Of a stretch of DNA of 64,000 nt, positions 18,182 to 26,400 are shown piece by piece. A model generated the notes under the pieces. The model was given only the letters and a program-made list of their open reading frames with translations, was not told the DNA's origin and did not search any database. Position 1 is the first letter of the stretch. Each line of letters starts with the position of its first letter. The DNA lies in the NCBI RefSeq assembly GCF_016902575.1, contig NZ_JACSNZ010000003.1, forward strand, positions 62,001 through 126,000. The letters run 5' to 3'. Position numbers and translations under genes: made by a program. This stretch comes from Pseudoflavonifractor capillosus. Its GTDB lineage: Bacteria > Bacillota > Clostridia > Oscillospirales > Oscillospiraceae.

Positions 18182-19240
18182 TTATTCTTCGTTGCCTTGC
18201 ACAAATTCCGGGGCGAAAGTTGTGCTCTTTCGCTCAATCATCGTGGGCGGCACCACCACTTTCAAGGGAATCGTCCGCTCAGCCTCCCGACCAGGCAGAG
18301 GCACCCTTGCCCGCAGCAGGTCCAGGGCGGTAATGGCCATCTGCTCCACATGGGCGGAGATGGAGGTCAGGGGGGGATCCACCAGGGCAGAACGGGGGGT
18401 GTCATTGAAGGACACCACGGAAATCTGGCGGGGTACCGAGATGTCCAGCTCCCGCATGGCCCGCACAGCTCCAATGGCCACCTCTTCGTTGGCTGCCACA
18501 AAGGCAGTGGGCCGTTCCCCGCCACGGGACAGGAATTGTTCCACCGCCTGGGCCGCTTCGTCGGTCTGCATGGGGCATTCCAGCAGCCATTCCTCCCGCA
18601 GGGTGCCCCGCAGCTGCATCTGCTCCACAAAGAGCTTGCGCCGGGTCTCCAAGGCCCGCTGGCGCAGGTCATCGTACTTCCACTCGGGGCCGATGAAGCC
18701 AATTTTCCGATGTCCCAGCTTTTCCAGGTGCTCCAGAGCCAGGGAGATACCCAGAGAGTAGTTGAGCACCACCGAATCATGCTCGCTCTCCCGGGGTGAG
18801 GAGTCCACAAACACCAGGTTGGGGGATAGGGTGGACAGGGAGCGGATCTGATCCGGCTCAAACAGGCCAATGGCAATGATGCCGTCCAGCTTCTCCCCTC
18901 CTGTGGGAACCACAAACTCGCTGCCCCGATTTTCCAGGGGCACGGCGGTATAGCGCTTGTCCAGGCAGCGCTGGCGCACAAATCCGCTCAGGTACAGATA
19001 GTAGGGGTCGTCCAACTGCTGCACCGGGGAGAGCATTTCCGCAATCCCCACCCGCAGTACCCCCTTGGGTGTACGGCCTCGTCTGCTTTTTGTCTGGGAA
19101 TAGTTGAGCCGTCCCGCCTCTTCCAGTACCTTTCGGCGAGCCTCCGGAGTGACGGACAGATGAGGGTCTCCGGACAGGATCCGGGAAATGGTGGCAGGCG
19201 AATATCCGGTGCGCTGGGAGATCTCCTTGAGCGTCGCCAT
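18182..19240 (-). CDS. LacI/GalR-family transcriptional repressor of the gal genes
   Basis: A 352-residue LacI-family regulator. The N-terminal helix-turn-helix is TLKEISQRTGYSPATISRIL, followed by the hinge helix near residue 50, then a periplasmic-binding-protein-like sensor domain (VGIAEMLSP, VFVDSSP, IGFIGPEW, AFVAANEEVAIGAVRAM). The gene lies directly upstream of galKET on the same strand with its own promoter, so galactose or a galactose phosphate is the likely inducer (inference). The operator-like sites before both genes support gal repression plus autoregulation. Confidence 0.85.
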   Translation of the reverse strand: MATLKEISQRTGYSPATISRILSGDPHLSVTPEARRKVLEEAGRLNYSQTKSRRGRTPKGVLRVGIAEMLSPVQQLDDPYYLYLSGFVRQRCLDKRYTAVPLENRGSEFVVPTGGEKLDGIIAIGLFEPDQIRSLSTLSPNLVFVDSSPRESEHDSVVLNYSLGISLALEHLEKLGHRKIGFIGPEWKYDDLRQRALETRRKLFVEQMQLRGTLREEWLLECPMQTDEAAQAVEQFLSRGGERPTAFVAANEEVAIGAVRAMRELDISVPRQISVVSFNDTPRSALVDPPLTSISAHVEQMAITALDLLRARVPLPGREAERTIPLKVVVPPTMIERKSTTFAPEFVQGNEE

Positions 19241-19257
19241 GGGCTTCTCCCCCTTTC

Positions 19258-19301
19258 ATTTTGGTAAAAATTATTCTATCATTATTTTCGCCAAATAGCA
19301 A
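19258..19301 (-). promoter_or_regulatory. Promoter and operator of the GalR-type gene
   Basis: On the minus strand TTGCTA (19296-19301) and TAGAAT (19273-19278) are spaced by 17 bases. Just downstream, plus-strand ATTTTGGTAAAAATT (19258-19272) matches the gal operator in 14 of 15 positions, placed to block transcription start. This suggests autorepression. Confidence 0.65.
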
Positions 19302-19527
19302 TCACCTTTTCCAACAGTTTTTATGCACTCTTTTCTCTTTGGAAGCCATAGACACCTGAGCTGCCAAGGCACATGTCCAAGCCTATGCAGCAGACCCTTC
19401 GGTCATGCTCGTCCAACCCGGGTACAGAAGGGACAGGTTAAGCCCACCAAAAGTGCTTATCATTGGCCATTGAGGACAAATAAGGACACGCTGATGGTGC
19501 ATACACTTCCCCATGGAGGTGGTGACC

Positions 19528-19736
19528 ATGTGGACGGCATGGCTTTTACTGATGCTCAACGGGCTGTTCTTCACCCTGCGTCTGGCCAACAATACCGGCT
19601 CCTTCCCCCCTGCCCTGAGCCGGGAGGAGGAGCAGGAGTGCTTGCAGCGCATGGCAGAGGGGGACAGCGACGCCAGAGACAAACTCATTGAGCACAATCT
19701 GCGCCTGGTGGCACACATCGTAAAGAAGGACTATTG
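19528..19736 (+). pseudogene. sigK: SigK-like sporulation sigma factor, 5' part, interrupted by the ICE
   Basis: The first ~70 codons of a SigK-type late mother-cell sigma factor. The hydrophobic N-terminus (MWTAWLLLMLNGLFFTL) matches the short pro-sequence of pro-sigma-K, and LSREEEQECLQRMAEGD followed by IEHNLRLVAHIVKK is the conserved start of region 2. Homology stops after HIVKK at about 19734; the next residues have no sigma-factor character and the frame ends at 19890. The ATG at 19528 lies seven bases after GGAGG. Region 2.2 to region 4 should lie beyond the far end of the ICE, outside the window. Precise excision would restore the gene. Confidence 0.85.
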
Positions 19737-21349
19737 CAAAGGACTAATTCGCCCCGTTGAAAATGGACTGAAGCCCGTTGCCCCAGTCTCAGATAGACCT
19801 CTAAATAGATTTGCTTGTCATTGCTTTGCTCCAGCACCACAATATGATCCAGAATCGTTGCCACAACTTCAGAGTGAATCCCGTTTGTAAAATCCAGTTC
19901 CTCCCAGAGTGCTTTTTCCAGCGCTTCGGCATTTATCTCCGTTCCTTTTTGGACTTGCTCCTGCTGTTGCAGGGTCGCCTTTTGTTCCTCCAGGGCGGAG
20001 ATCTGGCGGTTGAATCGGTCATTACGCACCTTGAACTCTGAAAGGGTAATGGCATCCGCCATGCTCAGCTCCAGCAGCTTATCTTTCTTCTCCTCAATCT
20101 GGCCGATCTGCACCTCAATTCGCCCGATCTGCGCAGAGTAGTCCACGCTGTTGTCGGTTTCCCCGATACTGTTCAGCACCAGCCGGATGATCTGTGCTTT
20201 CTCTGTTACCACTTTTTGAAACAGGTCTGCTAAAACGAGATCTACTTCATCGCTGCGAACAGACGGCAGGCTGCATGCATCCTTCCCTTTCTGGCGGTAC
20301 ATTTTGCATCGCCAGAACTCCCGCACACCCTTTTGGGTTTTGAAGGACTGTCGTTGGAGGCTGGTGCCATGGATACCGCAGACGATCTTTCCGCTGTATG
20401 CATAGCGGTTATGGTAGCTGGTGGATTTTGTCCGAACCTCTCTGCTGCGCTGCTTGAAGATGGCATTGGCACGATCCCACAATTCTTCCGAGACAATGGC
20501 CGGGATATTGGGGTCTGGATACATGACCCATTCGCTTTCCTCCAAAAAGGCTTTCTTCTTGGTACGATAGTCCAGCGTCTGGGTTTTGTTCCCACAGTAC
20601 CACCCCTTGTATTTGGGGTTGGTCAGCATGTGTTTGATGGTAAGCTGATTGAACTCATTGCCCAGCAGACTGGTGTGTCCCCGCCGGGTCAGCTCCTGGG
20701 CGATTTTTCGGATTCCATACTTGCCGGTGGCGTAAAGTTCAAAAACGAGCTTCACCGCCTCGGCCTGTTCCGGGATGATGGTCAGTTTGCAGTCCTTCTT
20801 GTCATAGCCCCACAGTCGGTTGTTGCCCAGCACATGGCCGTTCTTGATGGACTGCCGAAAGCCAAATTTCAGGCGTTCAGACAGCTTCCGCACCTCATCC
20901 TGGGCCACGCCTGCCATGACCACCAAACGAAACTCGCTGTCGGTGTCCAGAGTGTTGATGTTGTCGTTCTGAAAGAGGACACCTACATTGGCATCCAACA
21001 GCTCCTGTGTATACTGGATGCTGTCCAGCGTACTTCTGGAAAAACGGGAAATCTCTTTGGTGATGATGAAATCAAACAGGCCCCTGTGGGCATCGTCAAT
21101 CATACGCAGAAAACTCTCCCGCTTATAGGTACTGGTGCCGGAAATACCTTCATCCACATAGCCTTGCACGAATGTCCAGTTTGGGTTTTTCTGAATGAAC
21201 TCCGTATAATACTGAACCTGGTTTTCCAGGCTTCCTTGCTGTTCCACCTTTTCCGTGGATACACGGGCGTAATATGTAACCCGCAGGGGCAGGTCATAGA
21301 TTGACCTGCCCATTCGCATTTGCTCTCGCAGCTTTCTAATAGTCATCAT
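19685..21349 (-). CDS. Large serine recombinase (ICE integrase/excisionase)
   Basis: A ~554-residue site-specific serine recombinase. The resolvase-like catalytic domain begins with VTYYARVSTEK, containing the nucleophilic Ser, and continues with DEGISGTS and ITKEISRFSRST. The Recombinase domain follows (GYDKKDCKLTIIPEQAEAVKLVF), then a zinc ribbon (CGIHGT ... FWRCKMYRQKGKDAC) and a coiled coil (about 400-480). The start at 21349 has AAGGAGG eight bases before it and overlaps the preceding small gene. The last ~15 codons and the stop are read from host sigK DNA across the attachment site, so the C-terminus would differ in the excised circle. It should catalyse integration into and excision from sigK. 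Confidence 0.9.
   Translation of the reverse strand: MMTIRKLREQMRMGRSIYDLPLRVTYYARVSTEKVEQQGSLENQVQYYTEFIQKNPNWTFVQGYVDEGISGTSTYKRESFLRMIDDAHRGLFDFIITKEISRFSRSTLDSIQYTQELLDANVGVLFQNDNINTLDTDSEFRLVVMAGVAQDEVRKLSERLKFGFRQSIKNGHVLGNNRLWGYDKKDCKLTIIPEQAEAVKLVFELYATGKYGIRKIAQELTRRGHTSLLGNEFNQLTIKHMLTNPKYKGWYCGNKTQTLDYRTKKKAFLEESEWVMYPDPNIPAIVSEELWDRANAIFKQRSREVRTKSTSYHNRYAYSGKIVCGIHGTSLQRQSFKTQKGVREFWRCKMYRQKGKDACSLPSVRSDEVDLVLADLFQKVVTEKAQIIRLVLNSIGETDNSVDYSAQIGRIEVQIGQIEEKKDKLLELSMADAITLSEFKVRNDRFNRQISALEEQKATLQQQEQVQKGTEINAEALEKALWEELDFTNGIHSEVVATILDHIVVLEQSNDKQIYLEVYLRLGQRASVHFQRGELVLCNSPSLRCVPPGADCAQ
19725..19750. other. Left attachment site (attL) of the ICE within sigK
   Basis: The boundary is placed where SigK homology ends (HIVKK, ~19734), with the recombinase frame arriving from the other side. 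Serine recombinases exchange at a 2-bp core, which cannot be fixed without the right end or an empty-site sequence. An uncertainty of about ±12 bp applies. Confidence 0.6.
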
Positions 21350-21524
21350 GCCGCTGATCCTCCTTTTGGTTTTGTAAAGGTTTATCCTCAGCATAATGGG
21401 TAAAATGCTTTCTGTCAAAAAACCGAGAGCAGCTGGCAGAGAGATAGAGATCTTCTGAGATCATATTCCGCTGCCACAATCGTTTCAAAAGAATCAGCCC
21501 AACCTCACGGTCAATCTCATTCAT
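21336..21524 (-). CDS. Small SHOCT-like protein preceding the recombinase
   Basis: A 62-residue protein beginning MNEIDREVGLILLKRLWQ, with an RNMISEDLYLS segment resembling the short helical SHOCT-like domain often found beside large serine recombinases. The ATG at 21524 has GAGAGGAGG before it. Its stop overlaps the recombinase start by 14 bases, so the two are co-expressed. A role as recombination directionality factor or DNA-bending partner is a position-based guess only. Confidence 0.65.
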   Translation of the reverse strand: MNEIDREVGLILLKRLWQRNMISEDLYLSASCSRFFDRKHFTHYAEDKPLQNQKEDQRHDDY

Positions 21525-21543
21525 GGCCAAACCTCCTCTCGTT

Positions 21544-21572
21544 ACCTTATGCAATCCGGGCAAACGCTATGA
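21544..21572 (-). promoter_or_regulatory. Possible sigma-E-like promoter of the recombinase operon
   Basis: On the minus strand TCATAGC (21566-21572) and CATAAGGT (21544-21551) are 14 bases apart, resembling the mother-cell sigma-E consensus (CATA-type -35 and -10). The predicted transcript would start just at the RBS, giving a very short leader, which weakens the call. It is of interest because a skin-like element needs recombinase expression in the mother cell. Confidence 0.25.
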
Positions 21573-21577
21573 TGTAA

Positions 21578-21730
21578 TTGCTTTCAAAGTCACATGAACG
21601 CACTGGCAACTTGCGCTGCCAGTGCGTGGTATCTGACTTTGAATATGATGGTCATACTCGTCGCCACATTTATCGAACCCCTGGCGAAGTGGGAACATGG
21701 CAGGTTGTCCGTGGCGAGGACGATTCATAA
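21578..21730 (+). other. Unassigned stretch with long hairpin and a possible 50-codon ORF
   Basis: The 553-base gap between the small gene at 21336 and the sigma factor holds no recognised gene. It contains a strong stem-loop, ACGCACTGGCA/TGCCAGTGCGT (21598-21627), extended by an outer TTCAAAGTCA/TGACTTTGAA pairing (21583-21643). A TTG-initiated 50-codon frame passes through it, with a composition that looks protein-like (EYDGHTRRHIYRTPGE), but has no RBS. It could be a gene remnant, an attachment or recombination site, or a leader. The rest of the gap (21731-22116) shows nothing clear. Confidence 0.3.
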
Positions 21731-22116
21731 CTCCACAGCGTCGGTCGGGCCGTGCGCCGCAGGGTTCCCCCTCTTACGTGGGAGGCCACCGTTTGGAAGT
21801 ACCATTATATCTGTGCTGCACTCCTCCTGAATGTGCCATAGGCATCCAGGCGTATCGCTTATAGATCGCTCTTATCGGCATATCCGATGGTCATGGCGGT
21901 AAACGAAAGATTGCATTGGCACAGTGACGTACCTGCTCATGCTGCCGATATTCCATTATCAAGGTTCACCGAGAAGTAAAAACCCCTCTACTAACAAGGA
22001 CATCTGGAGGCCAAAAGTACACCCAAAACAGAAAAATTTCTCAATAAAATTTTTGACAAATTACGCACATTCGGCATTCTGTTTGACCGTAATGAAGTAA
22101 TCTCGTTGAGCGAATG

Positions 22117-22539
22117 TTAATCCTGCAACAGGATTTCTTTCAGCTTTTGTTTTCCAAGCATGATGCTTTTGCGAACCGCCGATTTATAAACTCCTTCTGC
22201 CTCAGCAATCTCGTCCAACGTCATATCCATGAAGTAGTAAGCGTAAATCCGCTCTGCCTGCTTTCTGGGGATAGAGCGCAGGGCCTTATAAAGCGCCTCA
22301 TTCTGAATGTGCTTTATCGTTTCATCCTCCGGCCCAGGCTGATGATCTGCGATATGCGCTTCGATACCAGGATCAGAATCCAAAGACACTACGTCCCCAT
22401 TGCGAGTTCTGCGCTTTTCCAGTGCCTGCTCTGCCAGTCGGTACTCCTCAAATACAGCGTCAATCTTATAGGAAACAGGATATTCGGAATATGTAGAATC
22501 CAGATGAGGATATTCTTTTCTCAAATCAATAAATTTCAT
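22117..22539 (-). CDS. Sigma-70-like factor of the ICE
   Basis: A 140-residue protein with a sigma region 4-like C-terminal helix-turn-helix: QAERIYAYYFMDMTLDEIAEAEGVYKSAVRKSI. The N-terminal half is short and contains no clear region 2, so it may be a degenerate regulator and not an active sigma factor. The ATG at 22539 follows AAAGGAG; the frame is open 30 codons further upstream without support. Proteins of this type are common near the recombinase in Clostridia ICEs. Two tandem hairpin terminators lie in its upstream region. Confidence 0.75.
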   Translation of the reverse strand: MKFIDLRKEYPHLDSTYSEYPVSYKIDAVFEEYRLAEQALEKRRTRNGDVVSLDSDPGIEAHIADHQPGPEDETIKHIQNEALYKALRSIPRKQAERIYAYYFMDMTLDEIAEAEGVYKSAVRKSIMLGKQKLKEILLQD

Positions 22540-22649
22540 AGTAGCAACTCCTTTGAAATGTTTTGGAAAATTCAAAGGAGCCGCTACGGGTATGCGGCTA
22601 TGGAGGGCTGCCAGTGCGCTATGAACCAATCACAACGCAAATAAAAAAA

Positions 22650-22693
22650 GGCATATCGAATCTCATCGTTTTTACGACAAAATTCGATATGCC
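22650..22693 (-). terminator. Terminator-like hairpin 2 upstream of the ICE sigma factor
   Basis: GGCATATCGAAT pairs with ATTCGATATGCC across a 20-base loop. On the minus strand the stem is followed by TTTTTTTATTTG, a good intrinsic terminator about 110 bases before the sigma-factor start. It shares its U-tract with hairpin 1. Confidence 0.7.
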
Positions 22694-22740
22694 TGACACA
22701 GACAAGTTCCTGAGAGCCTGGTCTGTCAAATAAAAAAAGA

Positions 22741-22790
22741 AAAGAGGATTTTCTATTCCGTTTTGGGAGACGGCTTAGAAAATCCTCTTT
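22741..22790 (-). terminator. Terminator-like hairpin 1 upstream of the ICE sigma factor
   Basis: AAAGAGGATTTTCTA pairs with TAGAAAATCCTCTTT. On the minus strand it is followed by TCTTTTTTTATTTG, again a strong intrinsic terminator. It lies ~75 bases downstream of an extended -10 promoter (22866-22874), so a small RNA of ~120 bases could be made, or the pair could form an attenuator. Confidence 0.65.
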
Positions 22791-22865
22791 ACCATACCGC
22801 TGGTTATGCAGTTGTTTTGCTTTAACAAGAACAGCACACTGGCATCACTCTTTCTGTAAACTTTT

Positions 22866-22874
22866 AGTATATCA
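22866..22874 (-). promoter_or_regulatory. Extended -10 promoter upstream of the tandem terminators
   Basis: On the minus strand TGATATACT is an extended -10 (TG-n-TATACT). No good -35 element is visible at 16-18 bases. It is the only promoter candidate found for the region leading to the ICE sigma factor. Confidence 0.4.
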
Positions 22875-23041
22875 TATAGTTACGGTCGAAAGAATGATAA
22901 CACAGTCGGAAGGTCGAAATTTGCTGACAAATGGAAAGAAAATGGTATTTTTACTGAAATTAGGTTTAATTCATATTGCGTTTCCTACGCTCCCACGCTA
23001 AAATGATGGCAGACAGAACAACAGGAGGAGGTTTGAGCGAC

Positions 23042-23347
23042 ATGAAATATCTTCTGTACCGATCCCCTGGAAGCATAGAGAAGGCTGTGACAAAACACGA
23101 GCTGGTGGCCGTGGAATTTGGCACGGACATCTACGAAGTCACGGAGGCGCTGATTAAAGCAGCGGCCCAAGACCTGGCAGGAATGCCAGAATACGAAGGA
23201 TGCCAAACTGCTGCCTACGCTCCGGAACCGTTAAAGCCGTTCCGTAAGGTCAAACGCTACGACTACGAGATGATGGGTATTGTCTATCCTGCTCATGGGG
23301 ATGAAAATATCTTGATCGACTATGGAGTTGCAGAAAAACCTGAATAA
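23042..23347 (+). CDS. Small ICE-associated protein of unknown function
   Basis: A 101-residue soluble protein starting MKYLLYRSPGSIEKAVTKHE, with GGAGGAGG before the ATG. A glycine/proline-rich middle (PEPLKPFRKVKRYDYEMMG) precedes the acidic end. No catalytic motif is recognised. It is the only plus-strand gene in this part of the element and is closed by a bidirectional terminator, so it is its own transcription unit. Confidence 0.65.
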   Translation: MKYLLYRSPGSIEKAVTKHELVAVEFGTDIYEVTEALIKAAAQDLAGMPEYEGCQTAAYAPEPLKPFRKVKRYDYEMMGIVYPAHGDENILIDYGVAEKPE

Positions 23348-23353
23348 AACACA

Positions 23354-23390
23354 AAAAGGGAAACCCGGATTCAGTCCAGGTTTCCCTTTT
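23354..23390. terminator. Bidirectional terminator
   Basis: AAAAGGGAAACC/GGTTTCCCTTTT, a 12-bp stem with a 13-base loop, between the converging small gene (plus) and the res gene (minus). Both flanks provide A/T runs. Confidence 0.85.
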
Positions 23391-23411
23391 GCATTGTGTC
23401 ATAATTTCTAT

Positions 23412-26400
23412 TTACAGCCGCTCACGCAGCTCCGTCCAGCTGGTGGCAGTCTCCAGCTCCACACCGGCGTTGAGTGCTTTGAAATGCTCCTTGCCGCAGT
23501 GGATTTTCAACTGTTCGCTGGTTTTCAAGTGCATAAAGCTGGTGTCGCCCTTGGTTTCCAGAACGAAGTACAGCTTTTCCTCGCCATTCTTGTTGAGATA
23601 CACAGCCCAGTCGGGGTTGTATGTGCCGATGGGGGTTTCAATTTTGAATCGGCTGGGAATCTTGAAGAACATCTTCACATCTGGGTCGTTGTCCAGGGCC
23701 ACCGCCACCGGCTTTTCTACGGTGGAGCTGTCGTAAACCACATAGTCATAGACGCTGTGTTCTACCTTGACAGCGTTCCGATCCAGGTTGGCAAGCAGTT
23801 CGGCGGTGTCGAAGATCTCCTGCACATAGTATTCCTGCCCGTCCAGCTTCACATATCGAATGCCATCAATGGCCAAAGCGTGACGGTGGTTGCGGATCAG
23901 TTCCACGGCTTGCTCCAGAAATGCCTCCGGGTTGTTGAGAAAGTCCCCACACCGTCCGCTCTCCACCAGAATCCGGTTGACGGTAGCCGGGGTCAGCAGC
24001 GTTTCATCGCTGATGGCGGTAATGATGTCCGGCAGGGCCTGATAGTCGTTGGCAATATCCATCGTCCGCATTTCCCGTTCCATGTGGCTGATACCGGACT
24101 GCTGGATGTAAATATCGGCAGTCTGGGACACCAGACGGGTCTTGGGGATATGAGGCATTTCCTGAAAGGCTTTGACGCAGTTTTTCACCAGCTGCTCCGT
24201 GTCAATGCTCACCCGATAAGCGGTTTTCTGCTTGATCTTGCTCCACAGCTCCAGGAACTCCGGGGAGAGCATGACCTGTTTGTTGAGCCGTACCACCACA
24301 TCACGGGAGGCATCCCGCACCGGGGGCTTCCGGTCAGCGTTGGCGATAATCTGCTCAAACCGCTCTCTGGCGGCTTCATATTTTTTCGGCAGGTCAAGGG
24401 TTCCGTTTTTCAGGGCGTTCTTCATGGTGTCTTTGACCTTGCCGGTGCTGGTGATATACCCCTTCTGCTCAAAATGCTCCAGCAGCTCCGTGGCTTCCTC
24501 GTGGGTGACGGTATGTTCCTCCACGACGGTTTCTGTGTAGGTGGTTCCGGCCAGGGATTCCACCGCCACCGGCTGCGCCTTTTCGATAATGTCCTGCACC
24601 ACTTCCTTGATCGGCTCCAGAGCCTTGGGCAGTTCAACTTCTTTCGGCTTGACCACAGTTGCCACCTGACCGGCCTCGTTGACCACACCAGCGGTTTTCA
24701 GGGCCTCCACCACCGCCTGGGCCTGTTCCGTCGTGACCTGCTTCTCCACGTCCCGACGGGCCTCATAGACCATGCCGGAAAACAGACTGAGCTGGAGAAC
24801 ACCAAACTTGACGCCGGTTTCGTCCTCGATCTCCTTTTGGAGGGTGGAGGCAAACTCGGAAAAGCTCTCGTTGGCCATGACGTGAAGGACGTTGATGTTC
24901 TTGTCCTCGATGCGTTCGCCGTCCTGGTTGACGCACAGTCGCAGGCCACGGCCCACCTTCTGACGGCAGGTAAAGGTGGACTTCTGCTCAATCAGAGTGC
25001 AAACCTGGAATACGTTGGGGTTGTCCCAGCCCTCCCGCAGCGCCGAGTGGGAGAAGATGAACCGCAGCGGACACTCAAAGCTGAGCAGCCACTCCTTGTC
25101 CCGCATGATGGTGTTATAGGTATCATCGTCGGCCTGGGTATCGCCCTTGGTGTCCTTCAGACGGCCTTTCTTGTCCTGGGAAAAATAACCGTTATGTACC
25201 TTGCTCACGTCCGTGGTGAACCGTTCCTGAAGGACGGCATATTGGGGTTTCGCCATCAGCTCCTGGTAGCACGCCTCAAACATGGTGGCATAGATACCAG
25301 GGGTGCCGTCCTCATGGCGGTACTTGTCCACCTTGTCGATAAAGAACAGGGACAGTACCTTGATGCCCTTCTCCAGATACCGCAGCTCTTTATCCAGGTG
25401 GGTTTCGATGGTGCGCCGGATCTGAGCCTTCTTGACGATGTTCTCGTCTACGTCACCAATGGCCTTGCCCAGCTTGACCTCCTGGGTATTGCCAAACTCA
25501 ATATGCTCAAAGTCAGGAGTGCAGTCAATTCCAGCGACGGTGTAGCCCTCGTACAAGTCCCGTTGCCCGGACAGCAGGTACAAATCGTCACCCGGCTTGA
25601 CGGTCACGGCCTTGCGGGTCACGGCTCCGGTCTTTCCTTTCACATCCAGTTCCACCCTGGCCTTAAAGCCCTTGTCGTTGCTGACGGAAAGCAGCCGCAC
25701 ATAGGCTTGGTTGAAGCCGCCGGCAATCTGATTGGAGGATACGGCAATCTGCTTGACCAGCCCCATTTGGTAGGCATCTACCGGGGTCAGACGGTAGAGC
25801 AGATTGATTTTTTCTCGGTGAGTAGCGGAGTACCGCAGCACACACAGGGGGTTCAATGTGGCAATGGCTTCCTTGGCCTTGGGGGTGTTGTCTACGCTCT
25901 GGGGTTCGTCAATGATGACAATGGGGTGGGTATTCTGGATGAAGCCCATAGCCGTTTCGCCGTTGAGCCGATCCTGGGCCTGGTTGATGATGTTCTCCGC
26001 TTTCTTGAAAGCGTCGATGTTAATAATCATCACTTCAATGTTGGAACTGGTGGCGAACTGCCGCACATCGGACAGCTTGGCAGAGTTATAGATGAAGTAC
26101 CGGCACGGCACATTGTCATATTGCAGGCCAAAATGCTCCTTGGTAATTTCAAAGGACTTGTAGACACCCTCTCGAATGGCCACCGACGGCACCACAATGA
26201 CAAACTTGGTGAATCCGTACTTGCGGTTCAGCTCAAAGATAGTCTTGGTGTAGACGTATGTCTTGCCGGTGCCAGTTTCCATCTCGATGCAGAACTGACA
26301 GTCCTCCGCTGTGGAGGTCAGAGGCAGGTTGTTCCGCTTCTGGACGGCGTGCATATTGGCGGTCATTGTCTCCTGGTCGATGTAGAGGGCGTTGCCCTGG

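Noticed and set aside
22976-23041. Upstream start for the small protein at 23042
   Set aside because: The extra 22 codons have no RBS, while GGAGGAGG stands directly before the ATG at 23042.
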